Assembly (NCBI GenBank): GCA_025716815.1
Contig: JAIXMN010000022.1
Span: forward strand, 310,001-374,000
Direction: 5' to 3'
Source of the DNA: Dichotomocladium elegans
Taxonomy: Eukaryota; Mucoromycota; Mucoromycetes; Mucorales; Lichtheimiaceae
DNA: 64,000 nucleotides
In this document: piece after piece, positions 13,103 to 23,679 of the stretch
Numbering within the stretch: the stretch's first letter is position 1
How the letters are laid out: every line of letters starts with the position of its first letter
Notes under the pieces: generated by a model
Seen by the model: only the letters and a program-made list of their open reading frames with translations
Told to the model about the DNA's origin: nothing
Database searches by the model: none
Program-made: the position numbers and the translations under genes

Positions 13103-13620
13103 TTAGATCTCCTTCACAGAAAGAGCTATAATAAAGAAAAGAATCATCAATTACATATGAAACAACTCTCTGTCAGATCTCGCATAAACTTACTGGGAGG
13201 AAGCGACTGCTTAAGCTTGGTGGCCTTGGATTTGTCATTGACAACAAGAGTGTACAGATAGCGCGAGCATCTAACCTTGAACTTAACAGAACCAGAGTTC
13301 TTCTTGACGACGGCCGCTGTATATACACATTCACGCATATCGTTTAATTTCTGATTTACTTCTTCTTTTCCTCCCTCAAATGCAACTCACACTTGGCATC
13401 CTTGCGGCGGGTGATTTCAAGGAACTCCTTAATGTCTTTGATTTGCTTAGGCTGCAGAGAATATGTTCGAAAAATGGTCGGGAGTGAGTGGTGTGTCGGT
13501 ACGATTGAAAATATATGACTGATCCATCCATCCATTTATTTCATCCATCCATCGTCGATATTTCGCATATCGTAGCAATATCGTGGAGAATGTCGATCAG
13601 CCGTATGGTACACTCACCAT
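13103..13620 (-). CDS. RPL38: 60S ribosomal protein eL38
   Basis: Small protein of the large ribosomal subunit. Exons: 13620-13618 (only the ATG), 13451-13391, 13316-13194 and 13125-13103; 210 nt, 69 residues, close to the family length of about 70. The product reads [21 protein letters not shown], then [19 protein letters not shown], then [20 protein letters not shown] and PPTLSVKEI, all typical of eL38. Intron 1 begins right after the start codon (ATG then GTGAGT), a common arrangement in ribosomal protein genes. All introns are GT-AG. It lies tail to tail with the ABC transporter, 58 bp between stop codons, so the 3' UTRs probably overlap. Confidence 0.95.
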
Positions 13621-14770
13621 TGCGTTCGCTTAGCAGAAGAGAGAGAGCTGCTTCAAGCTCACATCGCGATTTGCCCTAAGCCCGTTTCTCCCACATGCTC
13701 TACCTCCTTCCCTCCCAACCCCAACCTCCCTCCAATGGGCGGGGATACAATTTCTACTTATTAGGATTTTTCCCCTGAAGGTAAATCGGCTGGGGGCTAA
13801 TGTACATCATTTAAGCAATACAGCCTGCTGTGAGACAACATAGCAACAGGGTTCCCTTCTCATTTCACCTGTATGTTCATCAGCGCATATGCAAACGTCT
13901 CAGCTTATTACACACATACATTGCGTCTATCAAAACGCACGCCCTATACACTGATGGCGCGATATCCATGGTCGCATGACGCAAACTTGATTGAAAATAA
14001 GAAGTTGCTGCATTTTATTATCCAAAATACTTTCGTATAAAATATCAAAAGGAAGACGTATCAATAGGTAAGAATATGTGTTAAGTATGTTAGTCAACAG
14101 AAGACTTTATATCTCCTCCACATTCTAAACTTACAATATACCGCTCTTCTGAAGGAAGAGTGTTGGCCCCGGAGGGCTGTGGTTATCCTGAGTGCGTCGG
14201 CAATAAATGACTCGAAAAATTATTATTGTAGTGGTGGCCGGTGTCATAGGAGTCTTGATCGGCCTGAGCATGTAACTCGGGGTCTTCCTGGTCTCGCCCA
14301 TTGTGGTTTCACGTGCCGCTTCTCTGGTTCAGGTTAGCCCTGGCATTCCACAAGCTGCGGTCTCTTGTGCAGTGCTTCTTTTATGAAACCATGGTGCGCT
14401 GGGGTGATGACGTCTTCCCGAAGACCACGGAGGATATGATGCATGTTAAGAGCCGCCGCTAGATTCTGATTCCATAATCTTGTTTGGCGGACGTCCTCTT
14501 CATGTCTGCTGTAGAGTTAATTAGAATATCTATTGAAATATCAAGATATTCGAAAATCTTTGGAAGTATAACACAATATGGTAGTCCTAAATACTGTACC
14601 AAAACAATAACAAATGGTGACAGGACTGTTGGGTCGTCGATGTGGGCGTGGGTTAGGGACTATTATACACTATTTGTCAAAATCAAGTCGCACCCTGCCA
14701 GTTCCGAAGTCGCAGGATCGCAAAAATACAAATCGGCATTTTGCCCAGTAATCTTTACGCGTGATGACAA
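13621..14770. other. eL38 upstream region and unassigned spacer
   Basis: The first part should contain the eL38 promoter; a run rich in C and T at about 13680-13740 is the main feature. A frame of 117 codons begins at 14484 and runs into the Tc1/mariner relic, but I do not recognise its product. Nothing else can be supported. Confidence 0.4.
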
Positions 14771-16020
14771 ATCGAATGTCACATACATATACGGAAAGAT
14801 GCCGCATATAAAAGTTTTCTCTTTTATACATTGTTGATGAGCGTGGCTATCCTGAACCTACGGACTATACCATGGATGAGGAAATGTACTCACTTCAATC
14901 CGTTTGTTCTCACATTGAATATCTGCGTAGCATATCGTGCAAAGATATCTCTGAGCTTACTCTCACACACATTCCCCAGCGAAAGGATATAGACATTCGG
15001 ATGAAAGAAGCGGGGATCAAGCGCAATTACACAGCGCACATTGGCCAAGACAAAGTCAGATTTTTCAACCTGATGTTTGAGACGGTATTGAGTTCATCAG
15101 CTGCTAGGACTCCATATTCGTTCAGTCCAGCGATGGGCATTACAGTACGAGAAGGACCCTGACAGCATCTTTAAAAAACCTGACGCGTGAGGGATTGCTC
15201 GATTATTCTCAATGAAGAGCATAAGCGCATTATTTTAGAACGTGTTGATGAAGACCCATCCATTGTCCTAGAGTAGCTGCTCCAACGATCTGAGTGTCTC
15301 AAAGCATCTAAAACGACGCTCCATCGATTTATGAAAACGTATGCAACTTCTCATTAAAAATGGTTCGATCTCAGCCTATAGGCAGGAATAGTACTGCGAA
15401 AATCTAAGAGCGCCTCGACTGAGTGCGCAGATGGGATAGGACCGACATCGACTTCAACAAGCTGCGTTTTCATGATGACTCTGGATTCCATATTAACATG
15501 AAATGCAGCATAGCGTGGTCCAAGAAAGGGACCCCTGCAGTGGTTACAGTACCAAAGACAACCACAATCGTGGGAGCTATCTCAGATCAGGCATCATTCA
15601 ATGTAGCTTGAGACTTCCGCAGCCACGAACCAATAAAAGAAGAGGGCAGGTCAATCTGAATTTGCGAGCAGAGGAACTGCAACTGGACATCATCTCAGCT
15701 TCCTTAAGGCAACAATGGGCGAGATGGATAAGCATGAACATATGAAGGCCATTAATTGGTAATGGATAATGCACCTATCCATACGGATCAGGATATCTCT
15801 AAATACATTGAGTCTGGGGGATATCGATATGCTCATCTTCTACCATACTCGCCTGAACTCAATTCTATTGAGCAGTTTTGGTCAGTGGTCAAGGGCAAAG
15901 TTAAATGCAATAGGTTCTTGGAAAGCAAGACGTTGGTAATACAAATCAGCGAGGCATCCAACAGCTTAAAGCTGAGCGATTTCGAAGGTTCGTTTATCAT
16001 TCTCATATGTGCTTAGTTAA
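14771..16020 (+). mobile_element. Tc1/mariner-like DNA transposon relic 1 (DD34E transposase)
   Basis: Decayed cut-and-paste transposon. Homology to the copy at 40.5-41.8 kb starts at the shared run aaatcgaatgtcacatacat. The transposase is broken into at least three frames. Recognisable parts are the helix-turn-helix segment with SKTTLHRFMK-like sequence (about 15300-15340), the first catalytic Asp block (HDDSGFHINMKCS, degenerate here, about 15470-15510), and the second Asp plus Glu block (VMDNAPIH to SIEQFW, about 15758-15880). The second Asp and the Glu are separated by 34 residues. Frameshifts and an internal TAG at about 15274 make it inactive. No terminal inverted repeats could be identified by eye, so the ends are approximate. 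Confidence 0.75.
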
Positions 16021-16079
16021 CTACTGCTGTATCTACTGCAGCATCGTTTATCACAAAGAATTTCTTCTGCTCCTCCTTG

Positions 16080-16690
16080 ATTTTCTATAAATAATGGACA
16101 GCCAAGGAATATCCTTTCTCCATCAACTACATCCCGACCCTCTTTTCCATGGTCTTATCCGGTATGATTACTATAATACTAAATTCTTTCATTGCAATCT
16201 AACATCCACTGTTCTTTGTAAATTAACCAATCGTACCAGTACTTGATGAGCCATGGAAGAGAGGAGATCCTGGACACTCTTCCGCTCCTTCTGCTCCATT
16301 TCGCTGCCGCCTCTGATCCCACTCCGTTCCTTTTACTCCTTTCGTCCTGGTTATCGCCAGGACACCCATACTACTCTTCGGAGGTAAGTTAAAGAGTATG
16401 GAGAAGAGGTAGTTTTTTTGTTATCTAATGTGTTCCAATCCGCGGATCCGAAATCGTTTACCTATTGATACGACAACTTTATACGATTCTATGCGTCGTT
16501 ATTTTGTAAATATCCCTCAGACCTGTAGCCAATAAACGTCACCTGATTCGTATATCTTATTCAGCAACTACCAGTCTCCAGACCTAGCCATTGGTTTACC
16601 AGCTCAGATTAGGCAGACAACGACGGGTTGTCGCAGTCAATGCGGCAGTAGTCGAACATTTTGTTGTGATACCAAGAATTTCTCCCCGCA
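16080..16690 (+). repeat. Dispersed repeat R1 (related to 41855-42230 and 60290-60830)
   Basis: Shares ordered blocks with a stretch near 60.3 kb: ctataaataatgga, then an aaccaatcgtacc-type block followed by a block ending gccatggaagagagg, then a block with ttacct, ttgat and cgacaa-like sequence. It shares the block ending atcttcgg/actcttcgg followed by gtaa with 42.1 kb. An ATG at about 16252 opens a short frame ending at a GTAAGT donor-like site (about 16384). Blocks of about 15-25 bp match with diverged sequence between them. It may be a diverged promoter-plus-first-exon duplication or a solo LTR-like repeat. Confidence 0.35.
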
Positions 16691-17627
16691 GCGTTTCTTT
16701 GCTGTGGCTCATTGTCCTCCCTCCTACTCAGCGCTTAGCATAGACTGCAGACCATTACACTAACGTTTTGTATCTTGTATCTTAGACTTGTTTATAGCCT
16801 TTAGAATAGTATAAATATCACAGCAATACCATATATTAAAAGATCATCTTCTGTCTTTCTTGTTATTGTTATCTTTCGTCGCTACCGTTAGCTACGGTCT
16901 CTTCCATCAAGATCTATGCACGACAATGCCGTCTTTTTGGCGGATAAAACCGTGACAAGTCCCAGCGACAAAATGAATGATAGAATGATGAATGGGTATC
17001 CTTTAATATTGATAATTCTATACATATATATATATATATATATGTCTAAGAGTCTGATGAGGAAAGCACTGATGCCAGTGGATACAATAGTGGAAGTATA
17101 GAACTGATTGAGACCCTTACAGGTCAGTGACAAAAACTTCTTGATGAGCAGCATCCCTTTCCTGCTTCCATTATCATAACTAAAGTGATGCGTTGCGCAG
17201 CCGCTTGGCGTAATAGACAATGGTATAAATAGAGGCCCGTTATGATAATTAAACATGATCATATACCTTCTCTACTTTTGGTACTGCCTGTGTGGCTATT
17301 TCACTTCGTGGTTCCCACTCTGCCTAATATATTCTTAGTGGTGATCCTATTCTTTGTGGTTCTTTTCGTGGTATCCAAATGTCGCAGCCTCTGGCTGAGC
17401 AATCTCTTTTGGCAAACTGCGCCTCATCATCTTTTACATGCGAACACGCAAATCCCACCGACACCGCCACACTACCAAGCCCATCTCCTACTTGCCACCA
17501 TTGCCAAGCCTATCTCGTTAACTCTGGCCATTGGTTTACCCAGCTCAGATTTGGACCGACACAAAAATACGACAACGGAGTATAAAGTTGCGACAATTTG
17601 ATTGGTCAACCAGTCTCTACTAAGTCC
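16691..17627. other. Intergenic stretch with (TA)n microsatellite
   Basis: No gene recognised. A (TA)n run lies at about 17022-17043. The run gccattggttta appears both at 16589 and at 17527 with similar flanks, so part of repeat R1 is echoed here. Otherwise nothing. Confidence 0.4.
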
Positions 17628-17634
17628 AAAAAAA
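17628..17634 (-). terminator. RNA polymerase III terminator of tRNA-Ser
   Basis: Seven consecutive A on the plus strand read as T7 on the minus strand, 34 bp beyond the last tRNA base. A T-run is the standard Pol III stop signal. Confidence 0.75.
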
Positions 17635-17668
17635 TCAAATATTCCTGAACTCAAGGAATTCAGTGATC

Positions 17669-17751
17669 CGACAACAGCAGGATTTGAACCTGCGCGGGCA
17701 GAGCCCATGAGATTTCTAGTCTCACGCCTTAGACCACTCGGCCATGTTGTC
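17669..17751 (-). tRNA. tRNA-Ser (anticodon AGA)
   Basis: 83-nt tRNA gene without intron. The 5' strand GACAACA pairs with TGTTGTC at the 3' end, followed by discriminator G; CCA is not encoded. The D arm contains GGCCGAGTGGTCTAAGGC (A box). The anticodon stem TGAGA/TCTCA encloses CTAGAAA, giving AGA. A long variable arm (class II, GGGCTCTGCCC) identifies serine. The T arm has GGTTCAAATCC (B box). The gene looks functional. Its first 15 nt, reading ctcggccatgttgtc on the plus strand at 17737-17751, recur as the flank of the adjacent LINEs. Confidence 0.95.
17737..17751. repeat. LINE target-site duplication, left copy (tRNA nt 1-15)
   Basis: 15-bp sequence ctcggccatgttgtc, part of the tRNA-Ser gene. 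The same 15-mer follows the 3' end of LINE1 (28844-28858) and of LINE2 (35143-35157). The bases outside differ (a versus t before it), which sets the duplication at 15 bp. Confidence 0.85.
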
Positions 17752-17762
17752 ACACACTTCTT

Positions 17763-18191
17763 TGTCGGTTTCCTTGTTTCCTAGTTGTCTTGTCTCTTTC
17801 CGCTTTTGTAATAATATCTTTATCCAGCCCAAAGAGTACTCAAACTAGCAGTAAACAAGAGGATATGCGCCGAGGAAGCCTTGATTTCAGGAGGAAGCGG
17901 AATATAAGAATAAGAGTAGATAGATTGACTGTTCTTTATTGTAGTAAAGGATACAGCTGATATTTATACTAATGTCTAAAGAAGATACTAGCAAAAGCTA
18001 CTGATCGTGGAGCAAGTTCCAGAAGATGCCAGGAAGCGCCATGGCATTTTAGCTTCCGAAAGGCACGTGACAAGAGGGATGTCTGGGATCACGTGCTTCG
18101 AATTGAGAGCTTGGGTCGACCGGGATTCCTGGGCTTGAATCTTTGCCTTGATTTGGCAGTCCTGGAGCCAAAACTCCGTTCGTCCACGACA
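17763..18191 (-). repeat. 3' LTR of the gypsy element
   Basis: 429 bp, identical by eye to 22920-23348. Read on the minus strand it runs TGTCGTGG to CCGACA. A TATAAATA box lies on the minus strand at 17961-17968. The last 34 codons and stop of pol (stop at 18089) are encoded inside this LTR. Confidence 0.93.
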
Positions 18192-21100
18192 TTACTCCCT
18201 CCCGAAACACTTGTTCGTCTCTGAACAATGGCGGAATCGTGGTGACCAAAACTTGCAGACCGGTCAGTCAAATGGTCTTCGTCAACGGTGTTAGTAACAA
18301 GCTTGTCGACTTCGTCATTGTCAGGTGGTAGACCCATCTTGGAACGCCATTCGGCACGAGCAGTTGTAGGGTCAAACCATGGAGTTGCCGGCTCCGTGTC
18401 AAAGTTCACTTTTGCCAAACGATCAACATGTACCCAGGAAGCAAGTGGTTGTCCCTGTAAGGTCTCCAGCTTGTACGTTCCAAAGTCTTCATTCTTGGCG
18501 GTAACAACGTAAGGTCCTTTGTACTGGGGTTCCAAACCGTAGCGGCCTTCGTGTGTAAGCTTGACATAGTCACCGACATCAAAGTCAACAATGTTTAACG
18601 CCTTGTCCCATCGTTCCTTGTCCTTTTGTCCAACAGCCTGCATTCTTGCCGTAGCAGCAGCACGAGCGTGGTTCACCTTTTCCAATTCTTGAGCAGTCAA
18701 TTCTGCCACAACTCGAGGGTCCTTGAGAGCTTCTTCCGAGATGTATGGGCGAAGGGGGTCACCTGGCAGTATTGGGTCTCTTCCATAGGTAAGGTAAAAG
18801 GGGCTGTATCCAGTAGTGGCATGTGTTCGGACACGGCAAGCAAATAAAGCAGCATCCAAGTAATCATCCCAAAGATGAAGGGCGCCATTTACATACTTGC
18901 GCAACATGGACTTCAAAGTACCATTCAAACGTTCGCACTTGCCATTGGTTCTCGGGTGAAAAGCAGATGTAAACTTGTGGGTAGTACCGATGCGCGTTGT
19001 ATAATGGGATAACACTTTGCTCATAAAGTTTGCACCGCGATCAGTGAGGATTTCCTTGGGACAGCCAAAACGCATCACAATCTCTTCGTACAAGAAGTCA
19101 GCTACAGCTTTACCAGACGCAACAGGAACAGCTCTTGCAATTGGATAGTTGGTCATGTAATCCACAGCAACTAGGATCCACCGGTTTCCACGAACAGTCT
19201 TCGGCAGTTCGCCAATGAAGTCGAGGTGCCATCTTGAGAAAGCCGCAGGGACATCCAAGGGGTGCATGACATCATGATGAGCACGATCGCGTCTACTATT
19301 CATTTGACAAGCAGGACAGGTAGACAACCAATCACGGATGTCAGCACGCATAGTGGGCCACCAATAACGAAGATGCATCAAGTCGAATACAGTAGTCTTG
19401 CCGGCGTGTCCAAATCCATCGTGAAATGTCTTGACTTTATCAGCACGAAGAGCAAATGGTAGATAACGAACTTCCTTGATAAGAGGATCACCGTCACCGG
19501 ACTTCAGCTTGATCTTGCGATATACTTTACCATCACGCACCACGAAGTGTTCTTGCTCTTGGTCCAGGAAAGCAGTTACTTCCTTGGGCAAATCAGCAGG
19601 GCGAGAGACATAATACAATGGCCAGTCTTGACGATGAGATTCCGGTAATACATTCATGCTTGCATAAAGGAATTGGGGTTCTAATGACGTATCATTGGGT
19701 GGGGCATCGTATGCTTTTCTTGAAAGGGCATCAGGAACACCGTTTTCCTTCCCAGGCTTGTACAGGATTTCAGGGTCGAAGAGTTCCAGTTCATTCATCC
19801 AGCGTGCAAGTCTAGGTGTGATTTTGGCTTGGGACCGCAAGTACTTCAGAGAATTATGATCGGTATAGATCTCATATTGACGTCCTTCCAGAAAACATCG
19901 CCACGTCCTTAATGCATGCAATATAGACAACAGTTCGCGTTCTTGCGCCGGATAGTTTCTTTCTTGAGGGGACAACTTGCGGGATTCGTACGCCAGAGGA
20001 TGCCATACACCAGTGTCATCGGGCTGTAATAATACAGCACCAACGCCGACATCTGATGCATCACATTCGACACGATAGGGCTTGCTAGGGTCGGGAGCTT
20101 GCAGCACAGGAGCAGTAGTCAACTTTTCCTTGATCAGATCGAAACTTGCTTGGCATCCGTCAGTCCATACGATAGGTCTCTTCTTGGGTCCAGAGCCTTT
20201 GGTCAAGTCGGTAAGGGGTGTCGCAATGCTCGCAAAAGATGGGATGAAACGCCGGTAATGTTGAGCTAGTCCAATAAATTGCCGGACCTCTTGGACATTG
20301 GTAGGTGGCTCCCAATCTTGAATAGCTTTAAGCTTTCCCTCTGCCGGTTTGATCCCTTTGGCTGAAACACGGAATCCCAAGAACTCAACTTCCGTCTTAC
20401 CAAACTCGCACTTTGACATATTGGCATACAACCTGGCTTCCCGTAGTCGATCCAGTACCATCTTGACATGCTTGACATGTTCTTCTTCTGACTTGCTGAA
20501 AATCAATATGTCGTCGAGATACACCAGCGCAAAACGGTCGATATAGTCACCGAGTACTCGATTCATCAGGCTTTGAAAGGTAGGCGGAGCATTACACAAT
20601 CCGAAAGGCAGTACCAAAAATGAGAATTGACCATAGCGGGTGTTGAAAGCCGTTTTAGGGACATCTTCATCCTTGATCCGAATTTGGTGATATCCCGACT
20701 TGAGATCTAAACTGGTGAAGTACAAGGCACCTTGTAGTCGTTCAAGGCATTCATCGATTCTTGGTAGTGGATGTTGATTCCGAATCGTCACCTTGTTCAA
20801 TGCGCGATAGTCAATGCACATTCTCATACTGCCATCTTTCTTCTTGACAAAGAGTACTGGGGCTCCCCAAGGTGATACACTAGGCTTGATCAGGCCAAGT
20901 TTCAACAACTCATCCAATTGGCGGCGTAGTTCATCTAATTCCAAAGGAGACATCTTGAAAGGCGGTCTTGATATAGGTTTTGCATCTCCAGTGTCGATCA
21001 CATGTTCCAGTTCCCTCTCAGGTGGCAATCCAGGTAATTCGGCACGAAAAACGTCGCTGTATTCATCCACCAATGCTTGTAAGGTAGGTGGGATATCCTT

Positions 21101-21955
21101 GGACTTGATTTCATTCTCCAACAAATGTAACATGTATACGGCTTCGACTTTGTTCTTGCGCACGGCTTTACCAACTTGTCGATGGGTCAACAAGTAACGC
21201 ACACCAGATTCGCCCAAGTACCGCTCTGGTTCCAGCTTGTACTTCTTGCCATTCAAGACGATATTCCAGACATCAGTTTTCCAGTCTGCCTTTGGTGTGT
21301 ATTCTGCCAGCCAATTCCTTCCAAGGATTACGTCAAATTTGGTGTCTAGCACATATGCATCGACCTTCATATCACAACCGGATAGTGAGAATGGGAACGC
21401 CACCTTCTTGGAGATCTTCAGTCTGTGTCCGCCAGCAGTTTCAACATCGCGCGCCACAATATCAATTTTATCCAAGTCCTTGCAAAACCTTGATGAAACA
21501 TAACTTGCACTTGCACCTGTATCGATCAGAGCCAAAATACGCTTTTTCCTTGTCATGCCACCATACAATGGTAACGATTCACCCGTGCAAGCGTTCAACT
21601 CTTCCAAGTGACAGCAATCTTCTCGCAGCTCTTTCTCCTCAGTGTGAGCATTTTGAACAGCATCATCACTGCGTTGGCCACCCACAGCTGCGTCCACCAA
21701 TCCATCACTTGGAGTAACCTGCATGCCCTCAACATTAGTATCAGACGCTACAGAACTTTCCTTGCCTTGGTGGATAACATTGGCCAACCCCACTGGAGAA
21801 TCCTTTTCTTGTGGACCCTTGTGAACAATCCCCTGATCCTCCAGCGACCGGTTTTGCTTCTTCTTAAGGGGAAGTTCATGGCTGCACGTACGTTTCCCCT
21901 TGCTTACGCACGTGCGTTGCCAAAATCCTGGCTTGATGATTGTGCTTGTGTTTGG
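18089..21955 (-). CDS. pol: Gypsy pol polyprotein (PR-RT-RNase H-INT)
   Basis: Retrotransposon polyprotein. The frame is open from 21955 (just after a TGA) to the stop at 18089, up to 1288 residues, with no ATG at its start; the first usual alternative codon is a GTG at 21793. It lies in the -1 frame relative to gag and overlaps the gag end by about 50 nt, so frameshifting is the likely route of expression. Protease: ALIDTGAS (about 21520). RT: VYLDDIL (about 20520) and PFGLCNAP. RNase [14 protein letters not shown] and [10 protein letters not shown]. Integrase: HDGFGH with CPAC zinc site, then the D-D-E residues in [14 protein letters not shown] and GKCERLNG. No chromodomain is evident at the C-terminus, which extends into the LTR. 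No internal stops. Confidence 0.93.
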   Translation of the reverse strand, partial: PNTSTIIKPGFWQRTCVSKGKRTCSHELPLKKKQNRSLEDQGIVHKGPQEKDSPVGLANVIHQGKESSVASDTNVEGMQVTPSDGLVDAAVGGQRSDDAVQNAHTEEKELREDCCHLEELNACTGESLPLYGGMTRKKRILALIDTGASASYVSSRFCKDLDKIDIVARDVETAGGHRLKISKKVAFPFSLSGCDMKVDAYVLDTKFDVILGRNWLAEYTPKADWKTDVWNIVLNGKKYKLEPERYLGESGVRYLLTHRQVGKAVRKNKVEAVYMLHLLENEIKSKDIPPTLQALVDEYSDVFRAELPGLPPERELEHVIDTGDAKPISRPPFKMSPLELDELRRQLDELLKLGLIKPSVSPWGAPVLFVKKKDGSMRMCIDYRALNKVTIRNQHPLPRIDECLERLQGALYFTSLDLKSGYHQIRIKDEDVPKTAFNTRYGQFSFLVLPFGLCNAPPTFQSLMNRVLGDYIDRFALVYLDDILIFSKSEEEHVKHVKMVLDRLREARLYANMSKCEFGKTEVEFLGFRVSAKGIKPAEGKLKAIQDWEPPTNVQEVRQFIGLAQHYRRFIPSFASIATPLTDLTKGSGPKKRPIVWTDGCQASFDLIKEKLTTAPVLQAPDPSKPYRVECDASDVGVGAVLLQPDDTGVWHPLAYESRKLSPQERNYPAQERELLSILHALRTWRCFLEGRQYEIYTDHNSLKYLRSQAKITPRLARWMNELELFDPEILYKPGKENGVPDALSRKAYDAPPNDTSLEPQFLYASMNVLPESHRQDWPLYYVSRPADLPKEVTAFLDQEQEHFVVRDGKVYRKIKLKSGDGDPLIKEVRYLPFALRADKVKTFHDGFGHAGKTTVFDLMHLRYWWPTMRADIRDWLSTCPACQMNSRRDRAHHDVMHPLDVPAAFSRWHLDFIGELPKTVRGNRWILVAVDYMTNYPIARAVPVASGKAVADFLYEEIVMRFGCPKEILTDRGANFMSKVLSHYTTRIGTTHKFTSAFHPRTNGKCERLNGTLKSMLRKYVNGALHLWDDYLDAALFACRVRTHATTGYSPFYLTYGRDPILPGDPLRPYISEEALKDPRVVAELTAQELEKVNHARAAATARMQAVGQKDKERWDKALNIVDFDVGDYVKLTHEGRYGLEPQYKGPYVVTAKNEDFGTYKLETLQGQPLASWVHVDRLAKVNFDTEPATPWFDPTTARAEWRSKMGLPPDNDEVDKLVTNTVDEDHLTDRSASFGHHDSAIVQRRTSVSGGSNVVDERSFGSRTAKSRQRFKPRNPGRPKLSIRST
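18192..18205 (-). promoter_or_regulatory. Polypurine tract of the gypsy element
   Basis: On the minus strand GGGAGGGAGTAA lies directly before the 3' LTR start. Purine runs at this place prime plus-strand DNA synthesis in LTR retrotransposons. It falls inside the pol reading frame. Confidence 0.7.
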
Positions 21956-22818
21956 TCATCGTTGTTGCTTCTTGGTTGTCGACATTCACGACGATAATGA
22001 CCCATTCGACCGCAACGGAAACAGCGAATACGTGAACGATTTGATTGTGCCGGGGAGAGAGCATCCAATTCCATAGGTGTTGGCTCAGAGGTAGTGTATG
22101 TGTTACGAGCAGCACCATGATGGCCAAAACCAAAAGCAGGACGAGAATTGTGTAGACCGCGAGCCACTCGTTGAGCACTTTCGTATGATTCAGCCAGTTC
22201 GTACGCCTTGTGGAGAGTATCCGGTTTGTGGATCAGCACATGCAGCTTGACTTGATATTTTAGACCGTTGGTGAAAACAAACAGAGCATCCTTGACATCC
22301 ATATTAGGTAGTTCGAGCATGATATCCCGGAAGGCACGGACGTAAGAAGACACCGAGCCACGCTGCTGTAACTCTTGAAGCTTTTGTCGAGCAATTTGTT
22401 CGGCATTTTCGGGCTTGAATTCTGTACGGAATGCATCGCAAAATTGTTGCCATGTTTGGGGGGTCGCCACATTTGTGTCGGACTCTAATTGACGCCACCA
22501 AGTAATAGCACCATCTCGAAGTAGAGCCACAGCAAACAGCACACGTTGATGATCATGGCGCATTTGCACCAATTCGCAATACTTTTCGATAGTGTACAAC
22601 CAAGCATCGACCTTGCGCGAATTACGTTCACCGGAGAAAGTGTCAGGTTTGACAGGTCGGAGGGCTTGCAAAAGAGTCCGATTGTCTTCTTGTCCAGTAC
22701 CATGCATGAATTCGTCTTCCTGTGGGACTTGCTGTTGTCGCTGCAGTAGTTGTTGCAGTGACTGCATTACCGTCATCAGAGCTTGTTGCTCGAAGGTAAG
22801 ACTGTTATCGGTGTCCAT
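21904..22818 (-). CDS. gag: Gypsy gag capsid/nucleocapsid protein
   Basis: 304 residues from a genuine ATG at 22818. A retrotransposon gag domain lies in the middle, with [18 protein letters not shown] and the region around [12 protein letters not shown]. One CCHC zinc knuckle, [14 protein letters not shown], lies near the C-terminus (Cx2Cx4Hx4C). Gln-rich N-terminus (QQLLQRQQQ). It packages element RNA into virus-like particles. The start codon lies about 100 nt inside the 5' LTR border, and the stop overlaps the start of the open pol frame. Confidence 0.92.
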   Translation of the reverse strand: MDTDNSLTFEQQALMTVMQSLQQLLQRQQQVPQEDEFMHGTGQEDNRTLLQALRPVKPDTFSGERNSRKVDAWLYTIEKYCELVQMRHDHQRVLFAVALLRDGAITWWRQLESDTNVATPQTWQQFCDAFRTEFKPENAEQIARQKLQELQQRGSVSSYVRAFRDIMLELPNMDVKDALFVFTNGLKYQVKLHVLIHKPDTLHKAYELAESYESAQRVARGLHNSRPAFGFGHHGAARNTYTTSEPTPMELDALSPAQSNRSRIRCFRCGRMGHYRRECRQPRSNNDDQTQAQSSSQDFGNARA

Positions 22819-22894
22819 GGTAAGTCAGTTGTCGGGTAGTAGTTCTTGTTAAGCAAAATAAAGTCGTATCCAATCTTGATCTTGTATTCAGTGG

Positions 22895-22919
22895 GAACGA
22901 ATGAGCATCAGCTACCAGT
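22895..22919 (-). promoter_or_regulatory. Primer-binding site of the gypsy element (putative)
   Basis: On the minus strand, right after the 5' LTR end CCGACA, the sequence reads AC-TGGTAGCTGATGCTC. TGG is the complement of a tRNA CCA end. I could not assign the primer tRNA. Confidence 0.5.
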
Positions 22920-23348
22920 TGTCGGTTTCCTTGTTTCCTAGTTGTCTTGTCTCTTTCCGCTTTTGTAATAATATCTTTATCCAGCCCAAAGAGTACTCAA
23001 ACTAGCAGTAAACAAGAGGATATGCGCCGAGGAAGCCTTGATTTCAGGAGGAAGCGGAATATAAGAATAAGAGTAGATAGATTGACTGTTCTTTATTGTA
23101 GTAAAGGATACAGCTGATATTTATACTAATGTCTAAAGAAGATACTAGCAAAAGCTACTGATCGTGGAGCAAGTTCCAGAAGATGCCAGGAAGCGCCATG
23201 GCATTTTAGCTTCCGAAAGGCACGTGACAAGAGGGATGTCTGGGATCACGTGCTTCGAATTGAGAGCTTGGGTCGACCGGGATTCCTGGGCTTGAATCTT
23301 TGCCTTGATTTGGCAGTCCTGGAGCCAAAACTCCGTTCGTCCACGACA
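22920..23348 (-). repeat. 5' LTR of the gypsy element
   Basis: 429 bp, matching 17763-18191 base for base by eye. The TATAAATA promoter-like box is repeated here on the minus strand. Confidence 0.93.
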
Positions 23349-23679
23349 TCTTTCGCTCTCCAATACTTTTTCTGGTTGGTTACACAAAGAAGTTTCCCTC
23401 TACCCTTACAAAATACAACAACCTTCTACAAAAAACACACAACAAAGCACGCAGGAACACTCGCCTGCATTAACTAAAGGCCCACCCGTCGAAATCCCCG
23501 TCGAAATCGGCCAACGGACCAGCTCCCCATCTCCATTGCTAACCCCCATCTCAATCATTAGCACCAAGCGTCGCCAATCACGCACCCCAGACCGCCCATC
23601 TTACATCCCTACCTTTAAAAAGAACCGCATCTCTAACATCCGGTCTACCATCACCCCGCCCGTTAATTCAACTACAGAG

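Larger units (their letters stand above)
17763..23348 (-). mobile_element. Complete Ty3/gypsy LTR retrotransposon, 5586 bp, nested in LINE1
   Basis: Two direct LTRs of 429 bp (17763-18191 and 22920-23348) identical as far as I can read, each beginning TG and ending CA. The element is flanked by a 4-bp duplication tctt (17759-17762 and 23349-23352). Internally, on the minus strand, it has a primer-binding-like TGGTAGC two bases inside the 5' LTR, an intact gag, an intact pol in the order protease-RT-RNase H-integrase, and a purine-rich tract next to the 3' LTR. That domain order is diagnostic of Ty3/gypsy (Metaviridae). No lesion seen, so it is recent and may be active. Confidence 0.95.

Noticed and set aside
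17472..17753. 93-codon minus-strand frame starting MTTWPSGLRR
   Set aside because: This is the translation of the tRNA-Ser gene itself; the peptide is a known artefact of class II tRNA sequences.
17758..17762. 5-bp gypsy target duplication
   Set aside because: Only 4 bp (tctt) match on both sides when the LTR is bounded by TG and CA.
23305..23679. LINE1 ORF1 starting inside the gypsy LTR at 23305
   Set aside because: The first part is LTR sequence placed there by the nested insertion. LINE homology begins only at 23349-23352.
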